Assembly (NCBI GenBank): GCA_949284985.1
Contig: CASDWY010000005.1
Location: forward strand, 62,001 to 126,000
Source of the DNA: an uncultured bacterium
GTDB taxonomy: Bacteria; Cyanobacteriota; Vampirovibrionia; Gastranaerophilales; Gastranaerophilaceae
DNA length: 64,000 nt
Reading direction: 5' to 3'
Positions 26,695-35,709 of this stretch are shown in pieces (within the stretch, counting starts at the first letter, position 1; every line of letters begins with the position of its first letter). Below the pieces are notes generated by a model. That model did not search any database. It saw nothing but the letters and a program-made list of their open reading frames with translations, and had not been told where the DNA came from. A program made the translations under genes and the position numbers.

Positions 26695-28369
26695 TGACCA
26701 CCGGAAGTGTTATATTGGCTATAAAACGATTATCGTTGGTTGAGTGGATTTTTATGTTCCCGCTCATTGCTTCAACAAGACCTTTAACTATATATAGACC
26801 AAGCCCTGTTCCTCTGGTTGTGCGAGTTGTTGAGTCATCTATACGTGTAAATTTATCGAATAGAGTAGCTAATTTTTCTTTTTCTATATATGGTGCTTCG
26901 TTTTCTACTTTAATGTATGCTATATCTTCTTTTGCATAGGCGCTAAGTGTTATTTCTGTATTTTCATTTGCATATTTTTTAGCATTTTCAAGAAGGTTTA
27001 TTAAAATTTGTTCAAGTCTGTCTTTGTCTGCATATATGTATGGGAAATTTTGTGGTATATCAATTTTAATGTTAGAACATTCTACTTCTTTTAATGAGTG
27101 TAGAGATAATTGAGCTACTTCATTTATGTCTACTTTGTCAATATTTATATTTAAATTTGCTCGTTCTATATCTGGGATAACAAGCAGGTCTTCTACCATT
27201 CTTGATAGCCTTTCTGCTTGTCGCTTAATTACTTTGAGTGATTTAAGTTCAGTTTCTTTGTCTATTTCAATATCTTGTCTAAGCAGTCTTGATGTGTAGC
27301 CTTTTATGCTTGTCAGCGGAGTTCTAAATTCATGACTTACCGTATCAATAAGATTTGATCTGAGTTCATCAAGCTGCTTAAGTTCCTTGTTTTTTTGCAA
27401 TATACGTCTGTATGAAAGATTAATTTCTTCAACCATTCTATTAAATTCATTTGCGAGGAATATAAGTTCAAAAGGAGTAAAAATATTTGATATTAAACGA
27501 ATTTTGCGTTTATAGTTACCCTTGGAAATTGCCATAATTCCTTTAAATAATTGTTTTATATTTATATATAAATATGAAGTGTAAAGACCCACCATTGTAA
27601 ATATAAATAAAACGGAAAGGACAATTGAAAGGATAATTTTGTACCTTGCAATATTTATTGTATTTTCTGTTATATCACGAGTTGTATTTACAATAACTGT
27701 TAATGCTGGATTTGTTATTTTGTAATATGCAAGAGGTTGGTTTTTTACTTTTCCAAATCCTTTAGCTTTATTTTCAACAAGCTTTTGCGGTAGCGAGTTC
27801 ATTGTATAATCATATTCTTTTTGTGAAAAATTGTTTGATAATAGAAGGTTTCTTTCGTTATCAAGAATGTATATTTGTCGAGAATCATTTTTAAAGATTT
27901 CAAATAGTTTATTGGTAAAATTTTCTCTATTTATTGTAGCTATTATGCAATTTTTGTTGTCTAAAGGTTGAGCTAAAAGAATTTTTTTGCTTTGTTTATC
28001 ATAGTAGTGATCTTTATTGTCTTTAAAATATTTGTTGTATATAGAGATATCTGCTATTTCGATGTTACTTATTTCTGGAGAGTATTCTCGAATAGATTTT
28101 AAAAATTGTTTACTATATGAGTTGCGAGGTAAGTATTTTATTGCCATTGCAACTGTATTTAATTCACCTTTTGCAGCATAAAAAAATGTTTCTATATTTT
28201 TTACAACAACCTCACTAAGTATTGAAACAGAATAATCCAGTTCTCTTCTTATTGTGTGTTGGCTTATGTTGTTAATGATTATGCCGCTTATAACCATTGG
28301 TGTTAGCACTGCTATTACCATTACAACAATAATTTGTTCAATAATTTTAAATCTGTAATTAAATTTCAT
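26687..28369 (-). CDS. Membrane sensor histidine kinase
   Basis: A 560-residue kinase. A first span (about 13-33) and a second (about 243-268) enclose a 200-residue extracytoplasmic sensor that looks Cache-like (SNIEIADISIYNKYF; a small-ligand fold by resemblance only). A HAMP domain (about 269-318) follows, then the dimerisation domain with phospho-acceptor H346 in DTVSHEFRTPLTS. The ATPase domain has the N box NLLENAKKYA and G box RGTGLGLYIVKGL. It phosphorylates the regulator encoded just upstream (11-base overlap). The signal is unknown. Confidence 0.95.
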   Translation of the reverse strand: MKFNYRFKIIEQIIVVMVIAVLTPMVISGIIINNISQHTIRRELDYSVSILSEVVVKNIETFFYAAKGELNTVAMAIKYLPRNSYSKQFLKSIREYSPEISNIEIADISIYNKYFKDNKDHYYDKQSKKILLAQPLDNKNCIIATINRENFTNKLFEIFKNDSRQIYILDNERNLLLSNNFSQKEYDYTMNSLPQKLVENKAKGFGKVKNQPLAYYKITNPALTVIVNTTRDITENTINIARYKIILSIVLSVLFIFTMVGLYTSYLYINIKQLFKGIMAISKGNYKRKIRLISNIFTPFELIFLANEFNRMVEEINLSYRRILQKNKELKQLDELRSNLIDTVSHEFRTPLTSIKGYTSRLLRQDIEIDKETELKSLKVIKRQAERLSRMVEDLLVIPDIERANLNINIDKVDINEVAQLSLHSLKEVECSNIKIDIPQNFPYIYADKDRLEQILINLLENAKKYANENTEITLSAYAKEDIAYIKVENEAPYIEKEKLATLFDKFTRIDDSTTRTTRGTGLGLYIVKGLVEAMSGNIKIHSTNDNRFIANITLPVVND

Positions 28370-29090
28370 TTTCTAAATCTTTAAATGGTGTGAGTTTATA
28401 GCCTACGTTTATAACAGTATGAAGATATTTTGGGGTTTTGGGATTTTCTTCTATTTTTTGTCTTAAACCGCCAACATGAACTCTAAGCATTCTCACATCT
28501 TCATCAGAATCATATCCCCAGACTTCATTTAGTAATGTTGCTAGTGATACAGCTTTATTAAAATGCTGCATAAGACAGTATAAAATTTCAAATTCAGTGG
28601 GCGTAAGCTTAGATCGAGTTCCACTAATACTTACTTCAAGTTCATCAGGAAATATTTCTATTTCCCCAGCTTTTAAAACTTCATTTTTAAAGGAGTCTTC
28701 TTTTGTATTATCCTGAGCTTTATTATCACCGCGTCTCATCAATGCTCTTACTCTGAGAAGAACTTCTTGTATATCAAACGGCTTAACGAGATAATCATCA
28801 GCTCCGCAATCAAAGCCCTCAGTTTTGTCGTTTATGGTTCCTTTTGCAGTTAATAACAAAATAGGTACGGAATTTTGTGATTTACGAATATTCTTGCATA
28901 CGTCAAAACCGTTCATCTTTGGCATCATTACATCGAGCAAAATTAAGTCGTATCTTGAAACGAGTGCTTTTTCAAGTCCTTGGATCCCGTCTGATGCTGT
29001 ATCTACCTTGTACCCGCTTTGCTGTAAGTCAAATTCAAGTAAATCTCGAATTTCGTCATCATCATCCACTACAAGAATATTTTTAGTCAT
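28359..29090 (-). CDS. OmpR/PhoB-family response regulator
   Basis: A 243-residue two-domain regulator. The receiver has the acidic pocket VVDDDDEIRDLL, phospho-acceptor Asp in LILLDVMMPKMNGF, and Lys in DDYLVKPFD. The C-terminal winged helix ends VHVGGLRQKIEENPKTPKYLHTV, slightly diverged from the usual recognition-helix region. It is the first gene of the unit with the kinase, tadA and the TIGR02757 gene. A TATACA box lies about 30 bases upstream; the leader has only a weak GGG-type ribosome binding site. Confidence 0.95.
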   Translation of the reverse strand: MTKNILVVDDDDEIRDLLEFDLQQSGYKVDTASDGIQGLEKALVSRYDLILLDVMMPKMNGFDVCKNIRKSQNSVPILLLTAKGTINDKTEGFDCGADDYLVKPFDIQEVLLRVRALMRRGDNKAQDNTKEDSFKNEVLKAGEIEIFPDELEVSISGTRSKLTPTEFEILYCLMQHFNKAVSLATLLNEVWGYDSDEDVRMLRVHVGGLRQKIEENPKTPKYLHTVINVGYKLTPFKDLENEI

Positions 29091-29549
29091 GCATGTAAGT
29101 TCCCTAACCTGTATAGGCTTATTTTGGCATGATTTTGTCCAATATACAAGTGGGTAAAGTAAAATTTTTTAAATTAAATCTAATGTAGAAAATCTTTTTT
29201 TTCTTGATATAAATTTTAAAAATAAGTATGACATAGTGCTCTCCTGTATATATTAAATATATATATAGAAAATAATTGCTTGGTTTAATACAAATTTATT
29301 AATTTTTGTAAATGTAAATTTAAAAAAAATTGTTTACTTAGCTTTGTAAAAATAGAGTGGTTAATGAAGCTAAATGATATATTATCATTAAACTTGAAAA
29401 AACAACAAGTGCTTTTTTATTTGAATTTGTTCTAAAAACAATAATTGTGAAAAATGTATTTTTTTTCAACTAGCAAATAATTTTTTGGTCTATTTTAATA
29501 TATTTGCGGACTTGTTAGAATGGAGTTGTCGGTATTTATTTTGAAAATT
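29091..29549. other. Long AT-rich gene-free stretch between divergent genes
   Basis: About 460 bases separate the response regulator from the paralog pair. It contains a TATACA -10 box for the regulator, an alternating TA tract (about 29249-29269), and a perfect palindrome AATGATA-TAT-TATCATT (29373-29389). A 23-codon ORF starts at ATG 29364 with only a weak GAGTGG upstream. TATTTT (29537-29542) sits seven bases before the ATG at 29550, as in the leaderless candidates. No RNA family is recognised. Confidence 0.4.
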
Positions 29550-31187
29550 ATGAATATAAATTTAAATATAAATGCACAACAAAATAGCCGGATCAATACA
29601 CCCTTTTTCCCAAATAAAGCACAAAAAAAATCAAAGCCTACAAGTTTTGGGATAGGTGGGCAGCTTTTGACGTTAGGATTACAGGCATGTGAGCAGCATC
29701 CGATGATTGGTGTTTCTGTTATTGATGCCGCGACTTGTATAATTCCACGTGCGGCTGTAGACTTTCATACAAACATGCATGCGGGTTTAGAAACTCTCCG
29801 TAGAGAATCTTCAGGATTATTAGTTAATTGTATATTGCCCAGTTATTTTGTAATGGGGATAGCCGGATTTTTAAAGTATTTGTCTTTACCAAAAGAATAT
29901 CGGCATTTGGGCTTGGCTTCGTCTTGGGCAGATGAAACTTCTATTCTAAAGTTAGCTTCACATTATAAAAATAGTACTAAAAATGTTGAAAATAATTCAA
30001 AAGTATATGCTTATGTAAAATCTGTTTTGTCTGATATGGAAGGATTTAATTCTTCAAAAGGCGGATGGGTAGGGTATGCTAATGATAAAACTATTTTAGA
30101 TAATGCTGTTAGTAAGCTTACAAGTGCAATTAAAGGGGAAACAAAGGTTAAAGATGCTATATCTTCAGCATATAGACTTTTAGCAGATGCAAGTAACGCT
30201 ACTGAGACCATAAGATTTATTCAAGATGATGGGGCAGAGTTTGGTTCTAACCTTAAGGCTGTACTTAGAGATATTGTAGATATGGGTAAAAAATTTAATG
30301 ACCCGGCAGTTTCAAAAAATATTGATGCATTTTCTGCTACGGCAATTAAGTTTGTAAAACAAAAAAGTTTTGCAGGCTTAGCGTTAATATTGCCATTGGC
30401 GGCTTCAATGCAGTATATTAACAGGTGGATTACAAGAAAAAAATCGGGGATAAAGGGTGCTCCGATTTATAGGGATTTTGGTTCGGAAAACAAGTCACAA
30501 AAAGAGCAGCCACAAAAACTTTTATCGCATAAAATAGCAGGCGTTGCTGCAATGATGGGATTGGCTATTGCTTCAATGATGAAAAAACCTAGCTTAAAAA
30601 TGTTTCAGTTTAAAGGGCTTTTTCCAACACTTGATCAAGCACGTTGGATTGCGGCAATAACATTTTCGAGTAGAATTCTTGCAGCAGAAGATTGTAATGA
30701 GGTTAGAGAATCCACTATAAGGGATATGGCAGGATTTGCAAGTTTATATTTTTTGGGAGATTATGTTGCCAAATCTTTTGCATCTTTAATGCATAAAGTT
30801 AATCCACGGATTGATTTAATTAATAAGCATAAAGATGTTGGCGCAAATGCTAATATTTTTAGAAAATTTGGAAATTGGATGAAAAATCATAGTTTAAAAT
30901 CATTTGATGAAGTTCCAAAAGAATTTAAAAATTATAGATCAATATGTCAAGCTACATCACTTGGAGCATCGATGCTTTTATTAGGCTTGTTTATTCCGAT
31001 ATGGAGCAGAAAACAAACAGAAAAAAATAGAGCTAAGGAGCTTGAAAACCAAGTTTCATTAGTTAAAAATATAGAGAGAAATCCATTAGAGCTTGGTCCT
31101 GAATCAACAGTATCTATGTTGTGGCACAAGTGGACGTCGGAAAATAGTGCGTTTGGCAGATTTGAAAAAATGGCTAATTTTAAGTAA
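29550..31187 (+). CDS. Lineage-type membrane-associated protein, first of a tandem paralog pair
   Basis: A 545-residue protein of unknown function. The Asn-rich N-terminus ends PTSFGIGGQ. A hydrophobic stretch near 95-120 and others near 275-295, 325-345 and 455-475 suggest membrane association. It shares with the next protein an N-terminal block (GVSVIDAATCIIPRAAVDF against GATLVDFGFMAMPRTLVDA), a middle NRWITRKKSG and a later FQFKGLFPTLDQA. No catalytic motif is visible. I chose the ATG at 29550 because it gives the MNIN start of the paralog; an in-frame ATG at 29520 is possible. Neither has a ribosome binding site. Confidence 0.85.
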   Translation: MNINLNINAQQNSRINTPFFPNKAQKKSKPTSFGIGGQLLTLGLQACEQHPMIGVSVIDAATCIIPRAAVDFHTNMHAGLETLRRESSGLLVNCILPSYFVMGIAGFLKYLSLPKEYRHLGLASSWADETSILKLASHYKNSTKNVENNSKVYAYVKSVLSDMEGFNSSKGGWVGYANDKTILDNAVSKLTSAIKGETKVKDAISSAYRLLADASNATETIRFIQDDGAEFGSNLKAVLRDIVDMGKKFNDPAVSKNIDAFSATAIKFVKQKSFAGLALILPLAASMQYINRWITRKKSGIKGAPIYRDFGSENKSQKEQPQKLLSHKIAGVAAMMGLAIASMMKKPSLKMFQFKGLFPTLDQARWIAAITFSSRILAAEDCNEVRESTIRDMAGFASLYFLGDYVAKSFASLMHKVNPRIDLINKHKDVGANANIFRKFGNWMKNHSLKSFDEVPKEFKNYRSICQATSLGASMLLLGLFIPIWSRKQTEKNRAKELENQVSLVKNIERNPLELGPESTVSMLWHKWTSENSAFGRFEKMANFK

Positions 31188-31266
31188 TATTAAAAAAGTA
31201 CAGGAAATAAACCCCAAACTAGCAATTTTATAAATTTATAAGTATTGGTTAAATGTGAAAAGTAGC

Positions 31267-32988
31267 ATGAACATTAATAATATTAATAATTATAGAGTTA
31301 GCAACTATAAGCGGTCTCCGGCATTTGGATCTGCTTCAGATCTTTTAAGCCAAGGTTTGAGGTATTTAAATGTTAATGAGGCTGTTGGAGCAACGCTTGT
31401 AGATTTTGGCTTTATGGCAATGCCAAGAACGTTGGTTGATGCAAGAAGAGGGTTGGATGCGGGTGTTGAAACAGGAATACGTGAAAATTCGGGGACGCTT
31501 AACCATGTTTTGATTGGTACTGTAGGTGGTCTTTCAGCTTTGGCATTGAGTGGAAAATTTAATAAGCAGTATGATGTTTATTCTCATTCAATTTTTGCAA
31601 ATAATGAGACTATAGATATTTTGGGGCGTATTTGGCATAAAAATTTTGCTAATTTAAAATATGATAAAAAGAAGTTACAGCATACTTTTTACAAAGAAAC
31701 AATGGAAAGACTGAGAGGTCTTAATTCTGAAGATGGAGTTAGTGCAAAATGGGTTAAATTAAGTGATGAAACTGTTGATAAAATTGCACAAACATATACA
31801 GAATTATCTCAAGATAGATCTCTTAGAGGTAAAAAATTACCAAGTGATAAAATTAATTATCTTAGAAATCTTATAGTTTCAGATACAGGGGCAGAAAAAG
31901 GCTTTAAACTTTTAGCTTCAAATGGGAAAGAGGTAAATTTCCCTATAATATCATTTTTAGATGATTTGTTTTCTTTAGGCAGAGCTTTTTCTACGCACAA
32001 AGTAGCAAGAGCATTTGAAGCTTCAATTAATGATTTTAATTCAAATACATTTATTAAAGAATTAAAAGGGTTAAAAATAAGATCTGCACTGTTGGCGTTA
32101 AGTATTTCAAGTGCAATGGGTGCAAGTGTTCAACCTTTTAATAGATGGTTAACAAAAAAAAGAACAGGTAGTGATGGGTTTGTTGGTGTTGCAAATCACC
32201 CTGATGTCAAAGAGAATAAACTAGAGGTATCAAAAAGTTTTATAGCAGCTAAAATTTTTGCTGCTTTAGGAATGCTTGGTGTTTCTCTAGCGTCAATAAG
32301 TACAAATTTTAAAGAAATACCAAATAAAATACAGTTTAAGGGTAAAATTCCTACTTTAAATCATTTTAAATTTGTATATGGTTTTACAGTAGCGTCAAGG
32401 TTTTTGGCAGCAAGAAGCAGCGATGAGCTGCGAGAAGCTTGTTTTAAGGATATTTTAGGTTTTGTTAATTGGCTTATATTGGGTGGCTTTGTTACAAAAG
32501 GAATTGTTACTATGCTTAATAGTAAGGAGCTTTTGAATTCAACATCTGATTCTAAAACCAAAGGTGTTATAAATTGGTTAAAAAACAAATCGGTGAAAAC
32601 AGTGGACGAAGTTCTCCAGTATGATTTAGTTAAAAAAGCTGGTATTTCTACAGTTACTTCGGATAATAAAGCAATACCATTTAAGGATATGTTGAAAAAG
32701 GCACGTGAGTTAAAAATGACTGATACTCTTAAGAAAATAAAGATTCTCAGTTTTGCTCAAGCAGCAGGATATGTTTATTCCGGATTGGTATTGGGAATTC
32801 TTATACCAAAATTGAATATAAAAATGACGGAGTGGAATAATAGAAAAAAAGCTACTCAGGAAGAAACAGATAAAGCTCTGCAAGCCATGACTTATACGCA
32901 GGTAATGAACAAGACAAACACAATTATAGGGCAAAATATAGATGCCTCTCAAAAAGATGAAAAAATATTTGCAGAATTTATGAAATAG
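31267..32988 (+). CDS. Lineage-type membrane-associated protein, second of the pair
   Basis: A 573-residue paralog of the 29550 product. The N-terminus (MNINNINNYRVSNYKRSPAF) is again Asn-rich and leads into FGSASDLLSQGL. Shared landmarks are LVDFGFMAMPRTLVDA, NRWLTKKRTGSDG, QFKGKIPTLNHFK and SRFLAARSSDELREACFKDI. Hydrophobic stretches occur at matching places. The start could instead be an in-frame GTG at 31255; neither has a good ribosome binding site. Function is unknown, and the duplication implies related but separate roles. Confidence 0.85.
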   Translation: MNINNINNYRVSNYKRSPAFGSASDLLSQGLRYLNVNEAVGATLVDFGFMAMPRTLVDARRGLDAGVETGIRENSGTLNHVLIGTVGGLSALALSGKFNKQYDVYSHSIFANNETIDILGRIWHKNFANLKYDKKKLQHTFYKETMERLRGLNSEDGVSAKWVKLSDETVDKIAQTYTELSQDRSLRGKKLPSDKINYLRNLIVSDTGAEKGFKLLASNGKEVNFPIISFLDDLFSLGRAFSTHKVARAFEASINDFNSNTFIKELKGLKIRSALLALSISSAMGASVQPFNRWLTKKRTGSDGFVGVANHPDVKENKLEVSKSFIAAKIFAALGMLGVSLASISTNFKEIPNKIQFKGKIPTLNHFKFVYGFTVASRFLAARSSDELREACFKDILGFVNWLILGGFVTKGIVTMLNSKELLNSTSDSKTKGVINWLKNKSVKTVDEVLQYDLVKKAGISTVTSDNKAIPFKDMLKKARELKMTDTLKKIKILSFAQAAGYVYSGLVLGILIPKLNIKMTEWNNRKKATQEETDKALQAMTYTQVMNKTNTIIGQNIDASQKDEKIFAEFMK

Positions 32989-33002
32989 ATTTTTTCTTTT
33001 GA

Positions 33003-33031
33003 TTGACATTTAATAAAATATATTGTAGCTT
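33003..33031 (+). promoter_or_regulatory. Promoter for the DUF429-like gene, probably leaderless
   Basis: Consensus TTGACA (33003-33008), 17 bases, TAGCTT (33026-33031). The predicted first base coincides with the ATG at 33038. Confidence 0.5.
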
Positions 33032-33037
33032 TTAGAT

Positions 33038-33682
33038 ATGAGGGATTTTTCAACAAAACAAACATTTGTAGGCATATCGCTTGGTAATCAATCTTCAAAT
33101 GATACGGGTGTTGCAATTTTAAATAAGAATTTAAAAATAGTGACTTTGGACAAGTTGTATACTCTTGATGATATTATATTTTTTCTTAATAATCTTAATG
33201 GAAAAGAAGATGTATTGTGTTTAATATCAATGGCAGATAATGCAGTGATGTTGTCACATAAGTGGAAATATACGTCTAAGAAGTATCAATTAGTTCAAAC
33301 AACAGGGAATATAAAAAATGTTGATGATTGGCAGGAGAGGTTTTCTGCCAGAGGAGCGGAATATTTTGCTACATTAAAATCGTCTGGGTATGATTTATAT
33401 AGGTATGAAATTGCAGATATAAAAATGAAGCTTGGACTTGGCGGGCTTTTTAAAAGTCGTTCTCCACAGGATTGTAAGTTTATGCAAAATGTCCTTAAAA
33501 CAAGATTTGGATTAAGTGAATTACCGTCAAATATGATTCCTGTTTCCCAACTAGAAGCAATACTTGGAGCAATAGCAGCATATAAAGTAGCGCAAAGTTC
33601 AAAGTTAAATGTTATGTATAATTACAAAGGATTAGAGGTTTTGACTTTACCTTTAGGGGATTGTGAATGTAAAGTTAGTTGA
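33038..33682 (+). CDS. DUF429-like protein (possible RNase H fold)
   Basis: A 214-residue protein whose outline resembles DUF429 or RuvC-like RNase H-fold proteins. The N-terminal strand-loop FVGISLGNQSSNDTGVAIL could supply the first acidic or polar site. LCLISMADNAVML sits in the middle, and a helical C-terminal part (PVSQLEAILGAIAAYKVAQ) matches the usual final helix. The classic catalytic Asp after the first strand is replaced by Ser/Gly (GISLG), so nuclease activity is doubtful. There is no ribosome binding site. It lies 67 bases before aroF. Confidence 0.7.
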   Translation: MRDFSTKQTFVGISLGNQSSNDTGVAILNKNLKIVTLDKLYTLDDIIFFLNNLNGKEDVLCLISMADNAVMLSHKWKYTSKKYQLVQTTGNIKNVDDWQERFSARGAEYFATLKSSGYDLYRYEIADIKMKLGLGGLFKSRSPQDCKFMQNVLKTRFGLSELPSNMIPVSQLEAILGAIAAYKVAQSSKLNVMYNYKGLEVLTLPLGDCECKVS

Positions 33683-33749
33683 TAGTTTTGCAATTTTTTT
33701 AAAATTAAATTAAAGTATAGATCATAGAAAAAGAAAAAGGAGAAGTTTT

Positions 33750-34808
33750 ATGATAGTTGTAATGGAGCCTAAAGCAACACAAGAACAAATTCAAAAAATG
33801 GTGTCAATACTTGAAAGTAAAGGATTTAAAATTGTTCTTAATGAAGGTGAAGTTATGACTGTTATTGCAGCAATTGGAGATAGGCGACTTGTAAATCCAG
33901 AAGCATTGTCTTCATATGAAGGAGTGAGAGAGGTTAAACTAATACAAGAGCCATTTAAGCTTGCTTCAAGAGAAAGTTGCCCGGAAGATAGTGTAATTAC
34001 ATTCCCAAATGGAGTTAAAGTAGGTGGTTATGAAAAACCGGTTATGATGGTTGGACCTTGTTCAGTAGAGCAGGATTTTGATGGGTTAATGCGAGTTGCA
34101 ACAGCAGCCAAAGAAATGGGCTGTCAGTTTTTGCGAGGAGGAGCATTTAAGCCCAGAACCTCACCTTATGATTTTCAAGGTTTAGAAGAAAAAGCTTTAG
34201 TTTATTTAAAAGAAGCAAGTGAAAAGACCGGAATGCTTGTTGTAACTGAAGTTATGGATACTTTAGATCTTCCTTTAATATTAGATTATGCAGATTTAAT
34301 ACAAATAGGGGCAAGAAATATGCAGAATTTTAAGCTTTTAAAAGCTGTAGGGAAATCAAACAAGCCCGTTTTGTTAAAGCGAGGTCCGGCAGCTTCTATA
34401 AGGGAGTTTTTGTTGGCAGCTGAGCATATTATGTGTAATGGAAACCAAAATGTAATTCTTTGTGAACGAGGTGTAAAAGGGTTGGATTCAACTTATTCAA
34501 GGAATGTTTTGGATATAGCTGCAATTCCTATAGTTAAAAAGTATTCTCATTTGCCGATAATAGCTGATCCTAGTCATGGCTGCGGAAGAAGATATTTGAT
34601 AGAACCTATGGCAAAAGCAGCTTTGGTTGCTGGTGCTAATGGTATTATGATGGAAGTGCATCATGATCCTGACAATGCATCTTCTGATGGTGCACAAAGT
34701 TTGTCTATAGAACAATTTAAGCAGGTTCAACGCAGGTTAAATAAGCTTATTGGTCGTATTGATTATGATAATAAAGTTGAACAGAAAAACCATAAGGTTG
34801 AAGTATAG
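33750..34808 (+). CDS. aroF: 3-deoxy-7-phosphoheptulonate (DAHP) synthase
   Basis: First step of the shikimate pathway, joining phosphoenolpyruvate and erythrose 4-phosphate. The 352-residue protein is the type I-beta form with an N-terminal ferredoxin-like regulatory domain (about 1-70), as in Thermotoga, which often mediates Tyr/Phe feedback. The barrel shows GPCSVEQDFDG, LRGGAFKPRTSPYDFQG, IGARNMQNFKLL, LKRGPAASIREF, DPSHGCGRR and MMEVHHDPDNA. AAGGAG lies before the ATG. A palindromic terminator follows. Confidence 0.97.
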   Translation: MIVVMEPKATQEQIQKMVSILESKGFKIVLNEGEVMTVIAAIGDRRLVNPEALSSYEGVREVKLIQEPFKLASRESCPEDSVITFPNGVKVGGYEKPVMMVGPCSVEQDFDGLMRVATAAKEMGCQFLRGGAFKPRTSPYDFQGLEEKALVYLKEASEKTGMLVVTEVMDTLDLPLILDYADLIQIGARNMQNFKLLKAVGKSNKPVLLKRGPAASIREFLLAAEHIMCNGNQNVILCERGVKGLDSTYSRNVLDIAAIPIVKKYSHLPIIADPSHGCGRRYLIEPMAKAALVAGANGIMMEVHHDPDNASSDGAQSLSIEQFKQVQRRLNKLIGRIDYDNKVEQKNHKVEV

Positions 34809-34824
34809 ATTACTTAGAAAAATA

Positions 34825-34848
34825 AATCTCTGACAATTGTCAGAGATT
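34825..34848. terminator. Palindromic terminator shared by convergent genes
   Basis: A perfect 24-base palindrome (arms AATCTCTGACAA and TTGTCAGAGATT) lies between aroF (+) and the hook/rod gene (-). On the minus strand it is followed by TATTTTT, so it is best suited to end the flagellar operon; on the plus strand the following tail is not T-rich. Confidence 0.75.
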
Positions 34849-34875
34849 AAGTAACGATATTAGGGTATGTGTGTA

Positions 34876-35709
34876 TTAGCTTAGTAATCCTAAGGCTTGT
34901 TCCAGCAATTGTTTGTTGGTTGATATGATTTTGTTTGCCATATCAATTTGTACTTTTGCTTGTTGGAAGCTTGAAATATTTGCTTTTAAGTCGACATTTG
35001 ATTGTTCAAGGAGTCCGCCTCTTACGTTGGCACGACCAAATACTGCTTTACCTGAATCTTCCGTCTCTATGAATACGCCCTCTTTAATTTCAAAAAGTCC
35101 TTCTGGGTTGTGAAAATTCATAACTGCGATTTTGTAGAGAGGAACAATTGTTTTGCCAGCATCAGATTTGCCGTAAATAATTCCGTCGTCTTTAATTTCA
35201 AATTCTTCATATTTGCCCAAGTATTTACCGTTATTTGGATCTATCCACATTTTAATGTTTGTTGTTGGAATATTTATTGCTCCACCTTCAAGTGCGGTAT
35301 CTTCATAAATATTTGCATCAACGGGTTTTGCACCTTGCATGATTTCACCTTTATCATTTAAGATAAAGCCTTGAACTTCTTCTCCGGAAGCATTTTTGTA
35401 AATGCCTTCACCATCAAATCTAAATTCGCCGAGTCGGGAATAAACTATTTTTCCATCATTTCTTCTCAGCATAAAATATCCGTTACCTTCAAGAAAAACA
35501 TTTTCATTACTGGTTCCCGGAATTGATTTTCCTTGTCCTGTATTTTTCATGTGACTATCTGCTATAGTTCCTGTGAGAAATGTTTTAAATGTTAGTGCGC
35601 TTTCTCTATACCCGGGAGTATACATATTTGACATGTTTTGTGTTAATGCGTTTATCCAGGTATCTGTTGACTTTTGGGTGTTGAGTGAGTTTATAAATGC
35701 ATCATTCAT
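34876..35709 (-). CDS. Flagellar hook/basal-body rod protein (FlgE/FlgF/FlgG family)
   Basis: A 277-residue axial flagellar protein. The N-terminal helix carries the family motif in NALTQNMSNMYTPGYRE (normally N-x-x-N-x-x-T-x-G). The mid-region has GNGYFMLRRNDG and YSRLGEFRFDGEG. The C-terminal helix is VRGGLLEQSNVDL followed by about 40 residues. Its length suits FlgF/FlgG better than full FlgE, but the sequence is too diverged to name. It is exported by the flagellar type III system. It is the last gene of the fliJ operon, one base overlapping the gene before it. Confidence 0.88.
   Translation of the reverse strand: MNDAFINSLNTQKSTDTWINALTQNMSNMYTPGYRESALTFKTFLTGTIADSHMKNTGQGKSIPGTSNENVFLEGNGYFMLRRNDGKIVYSRLGEFRFDGEGIYKNASGEEVQGFILNDKGEIMQGAKPVDANIYEDTALEGGAINIPTTNIKMWIDPNNGKYLGKYEEFEIKDDGIIYGKSDAGKTIVPLYKIAVMNFHNPEGLFEIKEGVFIETEDSGKAVFGRANVRGGLLEQSNVDLKANISSFQQAKVQIDMANKIISTNKQLLEQALGLLS

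Noticed and set aside
29364-29435. A 23-codon peptide gene in the intergenic region
   Set aside because: Only a weak GAGTGG precedes it and the composition is like surrounding AT-rich DNA; left as a note, not a gene.
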